The notes: generated from the letters alone by a model not told the origin. Positions 17,619 through 27,858 are shown, counted from the stretch's first letter. The stretch: 64,000 bases of DNA from Saccharopolyspora erythraea NRRL 2338 (GCF_000062885.1 NC_009142.1:1415584-1479583); one strand, 5' to 3'. Program-made: numbers and translations.

Positions 17619-17794
17619 GGGTCGGGCTCCTGCCGGTCGGGGCGCCGGGGTCGCGACCGAACGTAGCAACCGGACGCCGCGGATGCCGCCGGCGTTTCCC
17701 GCGACCGCTGCCTGCGGCCGTTCGTGCTGGTCGGGCGACTGTGACGAGAAACACCCGAGCGCCGCTCGTCGAATCTCGTTTGGTCAGCTAACAA

Positions 17795-17813
17795 TTAGGC
17801 GAGGCTAACGTGC
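17795..17813 (+). promoter_or_regulatory. Iron box upstream of DUF2218 gene
   Basis: TTAGG, then AGGCTAAC, match 13-14 of 19 positions of the IdeR palindrome; the site ends 18 bases before the DUF2218 start codon. It also lies within the divergent promoter region of the pyruvyltransferase-like gene. Confidence 0.65.
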
Positions 17814-17831
17814 GTCGAAAGGGGCGATGTG

Positions 17832-18128
17832 ATGGTCCAGGCTCGTGCGGAGGTCGCCACCGACAAGCCGGAGCGCTACGGCAAGCAGCTCGCCTCGCAC
17901 CTCGGGCGGCGCTGCGGTGTCGCCGACGAGGACGGCGGCGTCCGGATCACCCTGCCCGTCGAGAGCGGTGCGGGCAGCTGCCTGCTGGCCTACCGGCCGG
18001 GCGTGCTCGAACTGCGGGCCGAGGCCGAGGACGCCGAAGTCCTGGACCGGGTGCGCGACGTCGTCGGCAGGCACCTGGAGCGCTTCGGGCAGCGCGACTC
18101 GCTCGTGGTCCGATGGCAGCCGATGTGA
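17832..18128 (+). CDS. DUF2218 family protein
   Basis: A 98-residue protein with the DUF2218 pattern: an N-terminal ARAEVATDKPERYGKQLASHLGRR helix containing the conserved R/Y-x-K-Q-L-x-x-H, the GGVRITLP strand, then LEVRAEAED-like strand and the helix DVVGRHLERFG followed by LVVRWQP. DUF2218 genes are frequently found beside siderophore or iron-uptake genes in actinobacteria, and here an iron box stands in front. A role in cytoplasmic iron release or sensing is a guess. ATG 17832 follows AAAGGGG; the GTG at 17829 is an alternative. Confidence 0.88.
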   Translation: MVQARAEVATDKPERYGKQLASHLGRRCGVADEDGGVRITLPVESGAGSCLLAYRPGVLELRAEAEDAEVLDRVRDVVGRHLERFGQRDSLVVRWQPM

Positions 18129-18155
18129 TCGTCCGCTATTAGCAGCGGACGATGA

Positions 18156-18533
18156 TCACTGGTCGTTGAACTGGGCCCGCAACCGTTCGAGCCGCCCCCG
18201 GGAGCGGTTGAACCGCGCCTGGTAGCGCTGGGCGAACAGGTCGGTCGGCAGCGACGGCATCTCGACCGGCTCCGGCTCGCGCCGCTCCGGCACCGAGGCC
18301 TCCGCGACCGCCTCCGCTTCGAGATCGGTGTCGTGGCCGGGGCCCGCCACCACCACCGGATCGGGCTTCGGCGGTTCGGCACCGGCGGCGTGGTCGAGCC
18401 GGGTCGCCGAGCACGCCGTGGTCGTGCGCTTGGCGGAGTCGCCAGGTTGGCGCTGCGCGCGCTGAAGCATCGGCCAGAAGATCAGGGTGGCCAGCGCGAA
18501 GCCGGCGACGAACGACAGGACGAGCAGGTCCAC
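18156..18533 (-). CDS. Single-span membrane protein, unknown function
   Basis: The first 22 residues (MDLLVLSFVAGFALATLIFWPML) form a membrane anchor. The rest is soluble, Pro/Glu/Ala-rich and ends in a basic helix (QRYQARFNRSRGRLERLRAQFNDQ). GGAGGA lies 6 bases before GTG 18533. The stop of the coiled-coil gene upstream is 12 bases away, so both are in one transcript and probably act together, perhaps with this protein as a membrane partner of the DivIVA-like protein. That is inference from position only. Confidence 0.75.
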   Translation of the reverse strand: MDLLVLSFVAGFALATLIFWPMLQRAQRQPGDSAKRTTTACSATRLDHAAGAEPPKPDPVVVAGPGHDTDLEAEAVAEASVPERREPEPVEMPSLPTDLFAQRYQARFNRSRGRLERLRAQFNDQ

Positions 18534-18545
18534 GGCTTCCTCCGA

Positions 18546-19469
18546 TCAGTGCCGGCGAACGGCGTCTACCGCCTTGGGCTGCGGGCCGGAGCCGTTGGAG
18601 CTGGGCTCCAGCTCGATGGTGAAGGTCTGGACGTCCTCGCGCTGCAGGGGCAGGTCCAGCTCGGTCTGCCGGTCCTCGGTGAGCTCGGCGTCCCCGGTCT
18701 CCACCTCCCGCAGCACGGTCGTGGACCGGGTCAGCGTCTCCTGGGTCTGCTCGAGCGCGGCGAGCGCGGCGCTGCGCAGGCGCGCGAGCTGGGCGCTCTT
18801 CGAGCCGATCTCCTCCAGCGCCTCCAGGCGCAGCCGCTCGCTCTCGGCGTCCCACTGGGCGCAGCGCTTGCGGGTCTGGGCGATCAGCTCGTCGGCCTCC
18901 TCCTGGGCGGCGGCCATGGTCTTCTTGTACTCGTCGCGGATGGCCTGGCGCATCCGCCGCTCGCGGTTGCGCAGCTCGCTGAGCCGCTGGTCGTGCTCCC
19001 GGCGCAGCTCGTCGCGACGGTGCTCCATCGAGGCGACCAGCGTCGCGCATTCGGAGCGCAGCTCCCGCGCGGTCTTCTCGGCCTCGGCGATCAGCTCCCT
19101 GGCCTCGTTCTCCGCGGTGCCCCTGATGATCTCGGCCTGGCGCCTGGCCTGGTCCCGAAGGGTCTGGACCTCCTCCTCGGCGATGGTGAGCATGTTCTGC
19201 ACCCGCTGCGAGGCGGCGGGCAGGCCGGTGTCGGAGCTCCCGATGCGCTTGAGCCGGGCCTCGGCCTGGTCGAGCGCGTTGCGGGTGTCGTCGCACAGCC
19301 TGCGCAGGTCGGCGTTGAGTTGGGCGGACTCGTTGCGGTCGATGGTGACCAGCTTGAGCTGGTCCTCGAGCAGCTCGATGTGCTCGATGACCTGGTTGCG
19401 GTGGAAGCCCCGGATCTGGATGTCGAAGCCGGGACGGAGCGGGATGACGGCGTCAGCGGCGTCTTCCAT
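18546..19469 (-). CDS. DivIVA/Wag31-like coiled-coil protein
   Basis: The N-terminal segment FDIQIRGFHRNQVIEHIELLEDQL resembles the DivIVA membrane-binding start (F-x-x-x-x-RGY-x-x-x-x-V). About 200 residues of nearly uninterrupted heptads follow (residues 40-240, e.g. EARELIAEAEKTARELRSEC, RRDELRREHDQRLSELRNRE). The tail is acidic (TGDAELTEDRQTELDLP). Proteins of this type mark curved membranes and guide polar growth or septation in actinobacteria. It is not the main Wag31 by length or tail, so a paralogue is likely. It forms an operon with the membrane protein downstream. Confidence 0.8.
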   Translation of the reverse strand: MEDAADAVIPLRPGFDIQIRGFHRNQVIEHIELLEDQLKLVTIDRNESAQLNADLRRLCDDTRNALDQAEARLKRIGSSDTGLPAASQRVQNMLTIAEEEVQTLRDQARRQAEIIRGTAENEARELIAEAEKTARELRSECATLVASMEHRRDELRREHDQRLSELRNRERRMRQAIRDEYKKTMAAAQEEADELIAQTRKRCAQWDAESERLRLEALEEIGSKSAQLARLRSAALAALEQTQETLTRSTTVLREVETGDAELTEDRQTELDLPLQREDVQTFTIELEPSSNGSGPQPKAVDAVRRH

Positions 19470-19708
19470 GTGGAACTCCTTATCCGGACGACTCGACCTG
19501 GTTGGCTAAGCGGAGATTAGGTCTGCGCGCGCGAAACCGCCCAGCGGAGCGCCGAGATCCTCACCTGATCAGGTAAGGATCTTCATTCGATGTCATGTAG
19601 CCAGATTTCGGCTGAACTGGTCCACGATCCCGATTCGTGACCATGCGTGTCCACTTTGGAGCGGGTGCGTTCGTTCGGCCTAGTGGCGTGCTCCGCGGTG
19701 ATCAAGTG

Positions 19709-19727
19709 TTAGGTTAGCCTCAGCTCA
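19709..19727 (+). promoter_or_regulatory. Iron box upstream of the siderophore acyltransferase
   Basis: TTAGGTTAGCCT is a perfect left half and centre; the right half (CAGCTCA) is degenerate, giving about 15-16 of 19 matches. It ends 27 bases before GTG 19755. Confidence 0.75.
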
Positions 19728-19754
19728 GCGGGGTCGACGGATGGAGTGAACGGC

Positions 19755-21008
19755 GTGGCGGGCGACGTGGAACTCGCGGACAGGGCTCGACGACGCGCGT
19801 GCCGGCTGCTCAGGCGTTGGCTGGCCGAGACGCACACTCCGGTGGAGCCCGGCCCGCTGTCCCTGCGGATCGGCCCGGTGCGGGTGTCGGCCGAGGTCGC
19901 TTACCGCTCGCCGACGGGCGCCCACGGGTTCGGCCCGATCCGCGTCCTCGATGCCGAGGGTGTGCCGGTGGCGCTCGCCGATCCGGTGCTGCTGGCGGCC
20001 GCCTGCTCGGCGGACTCGCGGAGCCGCTCGCTGCCGAGCGCGCCGATCAACGCCCCGGACGCCGGTACCGCTGTCGACTGGGTGCTCTCGTCGCTCGCCG
20101 ACGACGAGGACGACGAGGTGCCCGCCGGCATGACCGCGGAGGAGGCGGTGCGCCTGCTGTCGCGGCAGGTCGACGACCTGCCGCGGTCGCCGGGCGCCGA
20201 CCCGTGGTCGCTGGTCGCCGGCCCGCTGGCGGCCATCGGGCGGTTCGGGCGGGCCGGGATCGCCGACGAGTGCTGGTTGCTGGAGGTGCTCGCCGGGCGG
20301 CTCCGCGCGGTCGACGACGACCTGTCCCGCTCGTGGCTGAGCAGTCCGACGCTCGCCGACCGCGCTGTGCTCGTGGGTGAGGGGTTGCGCTACCGGCCGG
20401 ATGTGCGGCCGGTGCCGTTCGACGTGCCGAACCCGCTGCACGAGGGCAAGTCCGACGTCCCGCCGCCGCCCGTGCCCGTGCTGGGCGGGCCGTGGTCGCT
20501 GCGTCCGGTCGAGGTCGCGGTCCACGGGGATGGCGGGCCTGACGTCGCACTGGTGCACCGCTGGATGAACACCCCGCACGTCGCGCACCACTGGAACCAG
20601 GCGTGGCCGCTGGAGCGCTGGCGGGAGGAACTCGCCCACCAGCTCGGCGGTGAGCACTCCCTGCCCTGCGTGGTCGGACACGAGGGACGCGAGGTCGCGT
20701 ATCTGGAGCTCTACCGGGTGACCCGCGACAAGCTTGCGGGCTGCTACCCGTACGGGCCGCACGACCTCGGGGTCCACATCGCGATCGGCGAGCGGGAGGT
20801 GCTCGGGCGCGGTTTCGGGTCGTCGCTGCTGCGCGCGGTCGCGGGTGCGCTGCTGGACGCCGATCCGCGGTGCGCGCGGGTGGTCGCCGAGCCGAATGTG
20901 CACAACGAGGCTTCGGTGCGCGCCTTCGCCAAGGCCGGGTTCGTCCGGGAGAGGGAGATCGGCCTGCCCGCCAAGAACTCGGCTCTGATGGTCTTCTCCC
21001 GGGTCTGA
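19755..21008 (+). CDS. Siderophore N-acyltransferase, GNAT (IucB/Mcd/VbsA-like C-terminal domain)
   Basis: The C-terminal 180 residues form the GNAT acetyltransferase used on hydroxylamines in hydroxamate siderophores: VHRWMNTPHVAHHWNQAWPLERWREELA, then VAYLELYRVTRDKLA, and the acetyl-CoA loop GREVLGRGFGSSLLRAV with PNVHNEASVRAFAKAGF. The first 235 residues are a separate domain not recognised with certainty. Length (417 residues) and layout resemble what I recall of the erythrochelin acetyltransferase Mcd of Saccharopolyspora erythraea, which acylates N5-hydroxyornithine. GTG 19755 is chosen because GGAG lies 8 bases upstream; GTG 19746 overlaps that site. The frame is complete, unlike its neighbours, and an iron box precedes it. 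Confidence 0.85.
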   Translation: MAGDVELADRARRRACRLLRRWLAETHTPVEPGPLSLRIGPVRVSAEVAYRSPTGAHGFGPIRVLDAEGVPVALADPVLLAAACSADSRSRSLPSAPINAPDAGTAVDWVLSSLADDEDDEVPAGMTAEEAVRLLSRQVDDLPRSPGADPWSLVAGPLAAIGRFGRAGIADECWLLEVLAGRLRAVDDDLSRSWLSSPTLADRAVLVGEGLRYRPDVRPVPFDVPNPLHEGKSDVPPPPVPVLGGPWSLRPVEVAVHGDGGPDVALVHRWMNTPHVAHHWNQAWPLERWREELAHQLGGEHSLPCVVGHEGREVAYLELYRVTRDKLAGCYPYGPHDLGVHIAIGEREVLGRGFGSSLLRAVAGALLDADPRCARVVAEPNVHNEASVRAFAKAGFVREREIGLPAKNSALMVFSRV

Positions 21009-21073
21009 CGACCGGTCATGCCCCTGTGTGAACGCGTGAGTAAGCGCACCGTGACGTGATCCCCCGCTTGAAC

Positions 21074-21092
21074 CAAGGTTAGCCTTACTTTT
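21074..21092 (+). promoter_or_regulatory. Iron box upstream of the NRPS
   Basis: The central block AGGTTAGCCT matches exactly with partial arms (about 13 of 19). It lies 15 bases before the NRPS ATG at 21107. Confidence 0.6.
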
Positions 21093-21106
21093 ATTGGTGG
21101 AGAACG

Positions 21107-24100
21107 ATGCCGGAGCGCTCCGCCGTGTCGTTGCCGCTGACCACAGCGCAGTAGGGCATCTGGTTCGCCCAGCAACTCGACCGGACGAACCCGATCTACA
21201 ACACCGGCGAGTGCGTCGAGATCAGCGGCCCGGTGGAGCCGGTGGTGTTCGAGCAGGCCCTGCGGTGGGGCGTGGCGGAGGCCGAGGCGCTGCGAGCCCG
21301 CGTGGTCGTCGACGGCGACGAGCCGCGCCAGGTCGTGGAGCCGGAGGTGGACTTCCCGCTGCCGTGCTCGACGTCAGCGCCGAGGCGGACCCGCGGGCGA
21401 GCGCGCTGGCGTGGATGCGGGCCGACCTCGCCGAGCCGGTCGACCCGGCGGGCAGGCTGTTCGCCGCCGCACTACTGAAGATCGGTGAGGACCACTGGTT
21501 CTGGTACCAGCGGATCCACCACGTGGCCATCGACGGCTACGGCTTCTCGATCGTCATCCGCCGGGTCGCCGAGGTCTACAGCGCACTGGTCGTGGGCGAG
21601 GACCCCGGGCCGTCGCCTTTCGAGCCGCTGGACTCGCTGATCGCCGAGGAGCGGCGCTACCGGGAGTCCGAGAAGGCGGGCAAGGACGCGGAGTACTGGC
21701 GGAACCTGCTGGCCGACCAACCCGAGGCGGCGACGCTCTCCGGCCGCGTCCGGATGAGCGCCGACCACTTCCTGCGGCTGCCCGCCGCGGCAGGCGCCGA
21801 GACCGCCGACGCCCTGGCGGTTGCCGCCGGCCTCAGCCGCACGATCTGGCCCGACGCGCTTATCGCCGCGGTTGGCGCCTACGTGCACAGCATGACCGGC
21901 GCGCGGGACGTGCTGCTCGGCCTGCCGGTGATGGGCAGGCTCGGCACGGTCGCCCTGCGGGTGCCGGGCATGGTCGTCAACGTCCTGCCGCTGCGCCTGC
22001 GCGTCACCTCGCGAACCACCCGCGACGAACTGGTCGCGCAGGCCGCCAAAGCCGTTCGCGACCTGCGCAGGCACCAGAACCACCGCGGTGAGGAGCTGCG
22101 CAGGCACCTGCGGCGAGTGGGCGTGGACCGCCCGCTGTTCGGGCCGATGGTCAACATCAAGTCCTTCGACTACGACCTGAGCTTCGGCGGCGCGAAGGCC
22201 GAGGTGCACAACCTGGCCGCCGGGCCGGTCGAGGACCTCAACATCTCGGTCTACCTCGACGGCGGCGACCTGCGCTTCGAGTTCGACGCCAACCCCGCCC
22301 TGTACGGCGAGGACGATCTGACCGCGCACCACGACCGCTTCCTGCGGTTCCTGCGCGGGTTCGCCGAGTCCGGCGCCGATGCCGAAATCGGCCGGATCGA
22401 ACTGCTCGCCCCGCACGAGCGGCGCCGCATCCTCGACGAGTGGAACGAGCCGGGGCAGGAGCAGCCGTCGTCGCCGGCCACGCTGCCGGAGCTGTTCGAG
22501 GAGCAGGCCCGGCGCACCCCCGACGCGGTCGCGGTCACCTTCGAGGGCGGCGACACCACCTACGGCGAGCTCGACGCGCGCGCCACCGCGCTGGCGCACC
22601 ACCTGATCGACCACGGCGTGGGGCCCGAGCAGCTCGTCGCACTTGCCCTGCCGCGCTCGGCCGAGCTGGTCGTGGCGCTGCTGGCGGTGCTCAAGGCGGG
22701 CGCGGCGTACCTGCCGCTGGACCCCGGCCACCCGGCCGAGCGCATCGCCCACATCGTCGCCGACGCCCGGCCCGCGGTGCTGGTCAGCGACACCGAGCAC
22801 GCGTCCCGGCTGCTGCCCTCCGACATCACCCGGCTGCTGCTCGACGACCCGGCGACCGCCGAGGCGATTTCCGCGCACTCGCAACGCGATCCCGGACCCG
22901 GCGAGCGCGGGCGGGTCGGTCCGGACAACGCCGCCTACGTCATCTACACCTCGGGTTCGACCGGACGCCCCAAGGGCGTGGTGATCCCGCACCGCAACGT
23001 GGTCCGGCTCTTCACCGCCACCGAGCCGTGGTTCTCCTTCGACGACACCGACGTCTGGACGCTGTTCCACTCCTACGCCTTCGACTTCTCGGTGTGGGAG
23101 CTGTGGGGTGCGCTGCTGCACGGCGGTCGGCTCGTCGTCGTGCCGCACGAGGTCAGTCGCTCTCCGGGGGAGTTCCTGGAGCTGCTGGAGCGCGAGCGCG
23201 TCACCGTGCTCAACCAGACGCCGTCGGCGTTCTACCAGCTCGTCCAGGCCGATCGGGAAGCTTGCGCGGAACTCGCGCTGCGCTACGTGGTCTTCGGCGG
23301 CGAAGCGCTCGAACTGTCCAGATTGGACGACTGGTACCGGCGCCACCCGCGGAATCCGGTGCTGGTCAACATGTACGGAATCACCGAGACCACGGTGCAC
23401 GTCTCCCACCTGGAGCTGGACCGCGAGCAGGCCGCCAGGCGCGAGGGGAGCCTGATCGGGCGCGGCATCCCCGACCTGCGGGTGTACGTCCTGGCCGACG
23501 ACCTCGAACCCGTACCGCCGGGCGTCGTCGGTGAGATGTACGTGGCGGGCGAGGGCCTGGCCCGCGGTTACCTCGGCCGTCGCGGGCTGACCGCGCAGCG
23601 GTTCGTCGCCGACCCGCACGGTCGGGCGGGCACCCGGATGTACCGGACCGGCGACCTCGCGAAGTGGCGCGCCGACGGCACGCTCGAGTTCGCCGGCCGC
23701 GCCGACCACCAGGTGAAGATCCGCGGTTTCCGCATCGAGCCGGGCGAGATCGAGGCCAACCTGGCCGCGCATCCGGGCGTCCGCCAGGCGGCGGTGGTCG
23801 TGCGGGAGGACCGCCCGGGCGACCGGCGGCTGGTCGGCTACGCCGTCACCGACGCCGAGCCGGCGCGGCTGCGCGAGCACCTCGCCGCCGTGCTGCCGGA
23901 CTACATGGTTCCCTCCGCGCTGGTCGTCGTGGACGAGATCCCGTTGACCGGCAATGGAAAGCTCGACACCGCGGCCCTGCCCGCACCGGAGGTCGAGGCC
24001 GGTGGGCGCGGCCCGCGCAACGACGTGGAAGCCCGGCTGTGCGCGTTGTTCGCCGAGGTGCTCGGAGTCGGTGAAGTGGGCATCGACGACGGCTTCTTCG

Positions 24101-27100
24101 AGCTCGGCGGGCATTCGCTGCTGGCCACGCGGCTGCTGTCGCGCGTCCGCGACGAGCTCGGCGTCGAGCCGACCATCCGCGCGCTGTTCGACCACCCGAC
24201 CGTCGCGGGCCTGGTCACCCAGTTCACCGCGCGCGGCGGGCAGCGGCCCGCGCTGGTGCCCCACGAGCGGCCGGAGCAGGTGCCGCTGTCGTTCGCCCAG
24301 CAGCGCCTGTGGTTCCTGCACCGGCTGGAAGGACCCAGCCCCACCTACAACCTGCCGGTCGTGCTGAAGCTCTCCGGCGGGCTCGACCCCGTCGCGTTGC
24401 AGGCGGCGATCACCGACGTCGTCGAACGGCACGAGAGCCTGCGCACGGTTTTCCCCGAGACGCTGGGCGAACCGCGCCAGGAGGTCCGCAACACCACACC
24501 GGAACTGCACCGGGTGCGCACCGGCGACCTGGACGCCGACCTCGCGCGCGAGGCGCGCCACTGCTTCGAGCTCGCCGAGGAGCCGCCGATCCGCACGGTG
24601 CTTTTCGAGACCGGGGCGGACGAGCACGTCCTGCTGCACCACATCGCCACCGACGAGTGGTCGATGGCGCCGCTGGTCCGGGACGTGTCGGCGGCGTACG
24701 CGGCGCGGCTGCGCGGCGCCGAGCCGTTGTGGCGGGAGCTGCCCGTGCAGTACGTCGACTACACGCTCTGGCAACGGGAACTGCTCGGTGCGGAGGGTGA
24801 TCCGGCGGGGCTGGGGGCGCGGCAGCTCGCGTTCTGGACCCGTGCGCTGGACGGCCTGCCCGACCAGCTCGAGCTGCCGACCGACCGGCCGCGTCCGGCG
24901 GTGCCCAGCCACCGGGGTGACGCGGTCCGCTTCGACATCGACGCCGAGCTGCACAAGCGGCTGCGGGAGCTGGCGGCCGAGCACGGCGCGAGCGTCTTCA
25001 TGGTGCTGCAGGCCGGGATCGCGGCGCTGCTGACCCGGATGGGCGCGGGCACCGACATCCCGATCGGCACACCGGTGGCCGGCCGCGGGGAGCAGGCGCT
25101 CGACGACCTCGTCGGGTTCTTCGTCAACAGCCTGGTGCTGCGCACCGACACCTCCGGCGACCCCGCCTTCGGCGAACTGCTCGACCGCGTCCGCCGGACC
25201 GACCTGGCCGCCTACGAGCACGCGGACCTGCCGTTCGAGCGCCTGGCCGAGGTGCTCAACCCGGTGCGGTCGCTGTCTCGCCACCCGCTTTTCCAGGTGA
25301 TGCTGGCCTACTGGGGTGCCACCGACGACGCGCCCGCCGAACTGCCCGGGGTCGAGACCACCGTGGAGCTCGCCGACGCGGGGGCGGCGAAGTTCGACCT
25401 CGCGTTCAGCCTCGGCGACCGCCCCGGTGGCGGCATCGACGGGCTGGTGCGCTTCGGCACCGACCTGTTCGACCGCGAGACCGTGGCCGACCTGGCCGGC
25501 CGCCTGGTCACCCTCCTCCGCTCGGCGGTGGCCGATCCCGCGCAGCCGATCACCGGCCTGGAGATCCTCGGCGCCGGCGAGCGGGAGCGGATCCTGGGCT
25601 GGGGCGACGAGGTGGAGGCGGCCGCCGGCGCTCGTCGCGCGACGTTCCCCGCGCTGCTGGCCGAACGGGTCGCCGAGCACCCGGACAAGCCCGCGCTGGT
25701 CTTCGAGGAAGTCGAGCTGTCCTACAGGGACTTGCATCGGCGTGTCCGTTCGCTGGCCCGCCTGCTCGCCGAGAACGGCGTGGGACGCGGCGACGTCGTG
25801 GGCGTCATGCTGCCGCGCTCGCCGGAGCTGGTCGTCGGGCTCGTGGCGGCGATGACCTCCGGTGCCGCCTACCTCGCGCTGGACCCCGACTACCCGGCCG
25901 AGCGGCTGCGGCACATGGTCGAGGACGCCCGGCCGGCCGTGGTGATCACCGGCGGCCGCGACACCGACCTGCTCGCCCGGGTGCTGGGCTGCCACGACGA
26001 GCCGGCCGACCCGTCCGGTCCGCTGCCCGAGCCCGCGGCCGAGGACCCGGCCTACGTCATCTACACCTCCGGTTCGACCGGACGCCCGAAGGGCGTCGTC
26101 GTCCCGCACAGCGGCATTTCCGGACTGCTCGCCACGCAGTCCGGACGGCTGGGCGTCACCGCGTCCAGCAGAGTTCTGCAGTTCGCCTCGCCGAGCTTCG
26201 ACGTGGCGTGTGCATGGGTCTGCTCAGCGGCGGCACGCTGGTGGTGGTGCCCGCCGAACGCCGCGTGCCGGGCGAGCCGCTGGCGGAGTACGCGCGCGAG
26301 CACCGCGTCACGCACATGGCGATCGGGCCGTCGGTCATGGGAATGTTCCCGGACGGCACCGAGTTCCCGCCCGGCGTCACGCTGCTCTGCGGAGCGGAGA
26401 AGGTGCCCTCGGAGCTGGTGCTGCGCTGGGCCGGCCGCTACCGCATGGTCAACTGCTACGGCCCGACCGAGGCGACGGTCAACTCGACGCTGTGGGACTG
26501 CGACCCGGACGAGGTCGCGGCGTCCGTGCCGATCGGTCTACCGGACCCGGGCACCCGCCTCTACGTGCTGGACGACGCGCTCCAGCTCTGCCCGCCCGGC
26601 GTGGTCGGCGAGCTCTACGTCGCGGGCACCGGCCTCGCGCACGGTTACCTCGCGAAGCCGGGGCTGACCGCGCAGCGCTTCGTGGCCGACCCGTTCGGCC
26701 CGCCCGGCTCGCGGATGTACCGCACCGGCGACCTCGTGCGCTGGCGCCGCGACGGCGTACTGGACTTCGCCGGTCGCGCCGACGACCAGGTCAAGATCAG
26801 CGGCTTCCGCATCGAGCTGGGCGAGGTCGAGGCGGTGCTGGCGCGCCACCCCGGGGTCGCGCAGGTCGCCGCGGTGGTCCGCGAGGACCGGCCGGGCGAC
26901 CGGCGGCTGGTCGGCTACGTCGTCGGCGACGCCGAGCCCGCCGAGCTGCGCCGCCACGTCGCCGACGCGCTGCCCGACCACATGGTCCCGGCGGCGATCG
27001 TGCCCGTCGACGCGCTTCCGCTGATGCCCAACGGGAAACTCGACCGCAACGCGCTGCCCGCGCCCGACCTCGGCGCCGCGGTGGGCGACGACATGCCGCG

Positions 27101-27386
27101 CAACCCGACCGAGGAAGCGCTCTGCGGGCTGCTCGCCGAAGTCCTCGAACTGCCCGGGGTCGGAGTCGCCGACAGCTTCTTCGACCTCGATGGGCACTCG
27201 CTGCTCGCCGCCCGGCTGATCGCGCGCGTCAAGGACGCGCTCGGCGTCCGGCTCAACGTCGGCAGCCTGTTCGCCGCGCCGACCGTCGCGGGGCTGGCCG
27301 AGCGCATCCGGCACGGTGGCCAGCGCCACGCGCTGGACATCCTGCTGCCGCTGCGCACGCAGGGCAGCAAGGAGCCGCTGTTCTGC
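21107..27386 (+). pseudogene. Dimodular siderophore NRPS (C-A-PCP-C-A-PCP-TE), inactivated by several mutations
   Basis: The true start is ATG 21107 (GGTGGAG upstream). Domains: C1 to about 22400 (HHVAIDG), A1 22480-23980 ([24 protein letters not shown]), PCP1 24020-24230 ([10 protein letters not shown]), C2 24270-25580 (HHIATDE), A2 25650-27060 ([11 protein letters not shown]), PCP2 27100-27310 ([10 protein letters not shown]) and a stub of a TE domain ([14 protein letters not shown]). Lesions seen: (1) an in-frame TAG at 21152-21154 in [14 protein letters not shown]; (2) a one-base loss near 21363 between DFPLP and [10 protein letters not shown]; (3) a break at 26208 where SFDVA runs into CMGLLSGG, consistent with a 10-base deletion of FWEM codons; (4) loss of nearly all of TE at 27386. 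The A1 pocket reads DFWNVGMVH(K), a threonine code from memory. No functional enzyme can be made. Confidence 0.9.
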
Positions 27387-27858
27387 GATGAACGTCGTCA
27401 GCCCGGACTCCGGGATGCGGGTGGCCGCACTGGTCCAGCTCGGGTCGGGCTTCTTCGTCGGCGCGGCCTCGGCGGAGCTGCAGGTCGTCGCCTTCGCCAC
27501 GATCGACCGGTCGGCGACAGGGGGCGCATCCACGCTGTTCAACGTCCAGCGCCAGGTCGGGGCGGCGCTCGGGGTGGCGGTGACCGCGTCGGTGCCGGCG
27601 GTCGGCGGGGAACCGGATTTGGGCACCTACCACGCGGGAATGCTCGTGTCGGCCGGTTTCGCGCTCGCCGGGGTGGTTCTCGCGCTGCGAATCCGGGATC
27701 GCGCGGCGGAACCGGAGGTCGCGGCCGAGCCGCGGACCGCGGTGGCGGCGAAGTGGAGATCTCGACCACCGCGGGGGAGACAGGGCAGCCTATCTATGGT
27801 TAGGCTAGCCTTAATCAACGAAGATCGTCCGGAACGGAAAGGACCGCGCGGCGGATGA
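27387..27858 (+). pseudogene. 3' remnant of an MFS (DHA2-type) exporter fused to the NRPS stub
   Basis: Immediately after the TE stub the sequence changes, in another frame, to the C-terminal end of a 14-helix drug/siderophore exporter: [20 protein letters not shown], then [20 protein letters not shown] and [14 protein letters not shown], and a last membrane helix ([20 protein letters not shown]). The family block before this (helices 1-11) is missing. The frame stays open to 27858 but homology ends near 27715. An exporter gene probably stood downstream of the NRPS, and one deletion joined the two. The ATG at 27388 is therefore unlikely to be a real start. Confidence 0.8.
27800..27818 (+). 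promoter_or_regulatory. Iron box upstream of the siderophore-interacting protein
   Basis: TTAGG and TAGCCT with flanking A residues give about 14 of 19 matches to the IdeR palindrome; it ends 36 bases before ATG 27855. Confidence 0.6.

Noticed and set aside
21472-26109. A 1545-codon minus-strand open frame opposite the NRPS
   Set aside because: Antisense shadow. It stays open because the third codon positions on the coding strand are G/C.
26208-27803. A separate NRPS gene starting at GTG 26208
   Set aside because: It begins in the middle of an A domain without a ribosome site; it is the frame-shifted remainder of the same NRPS.
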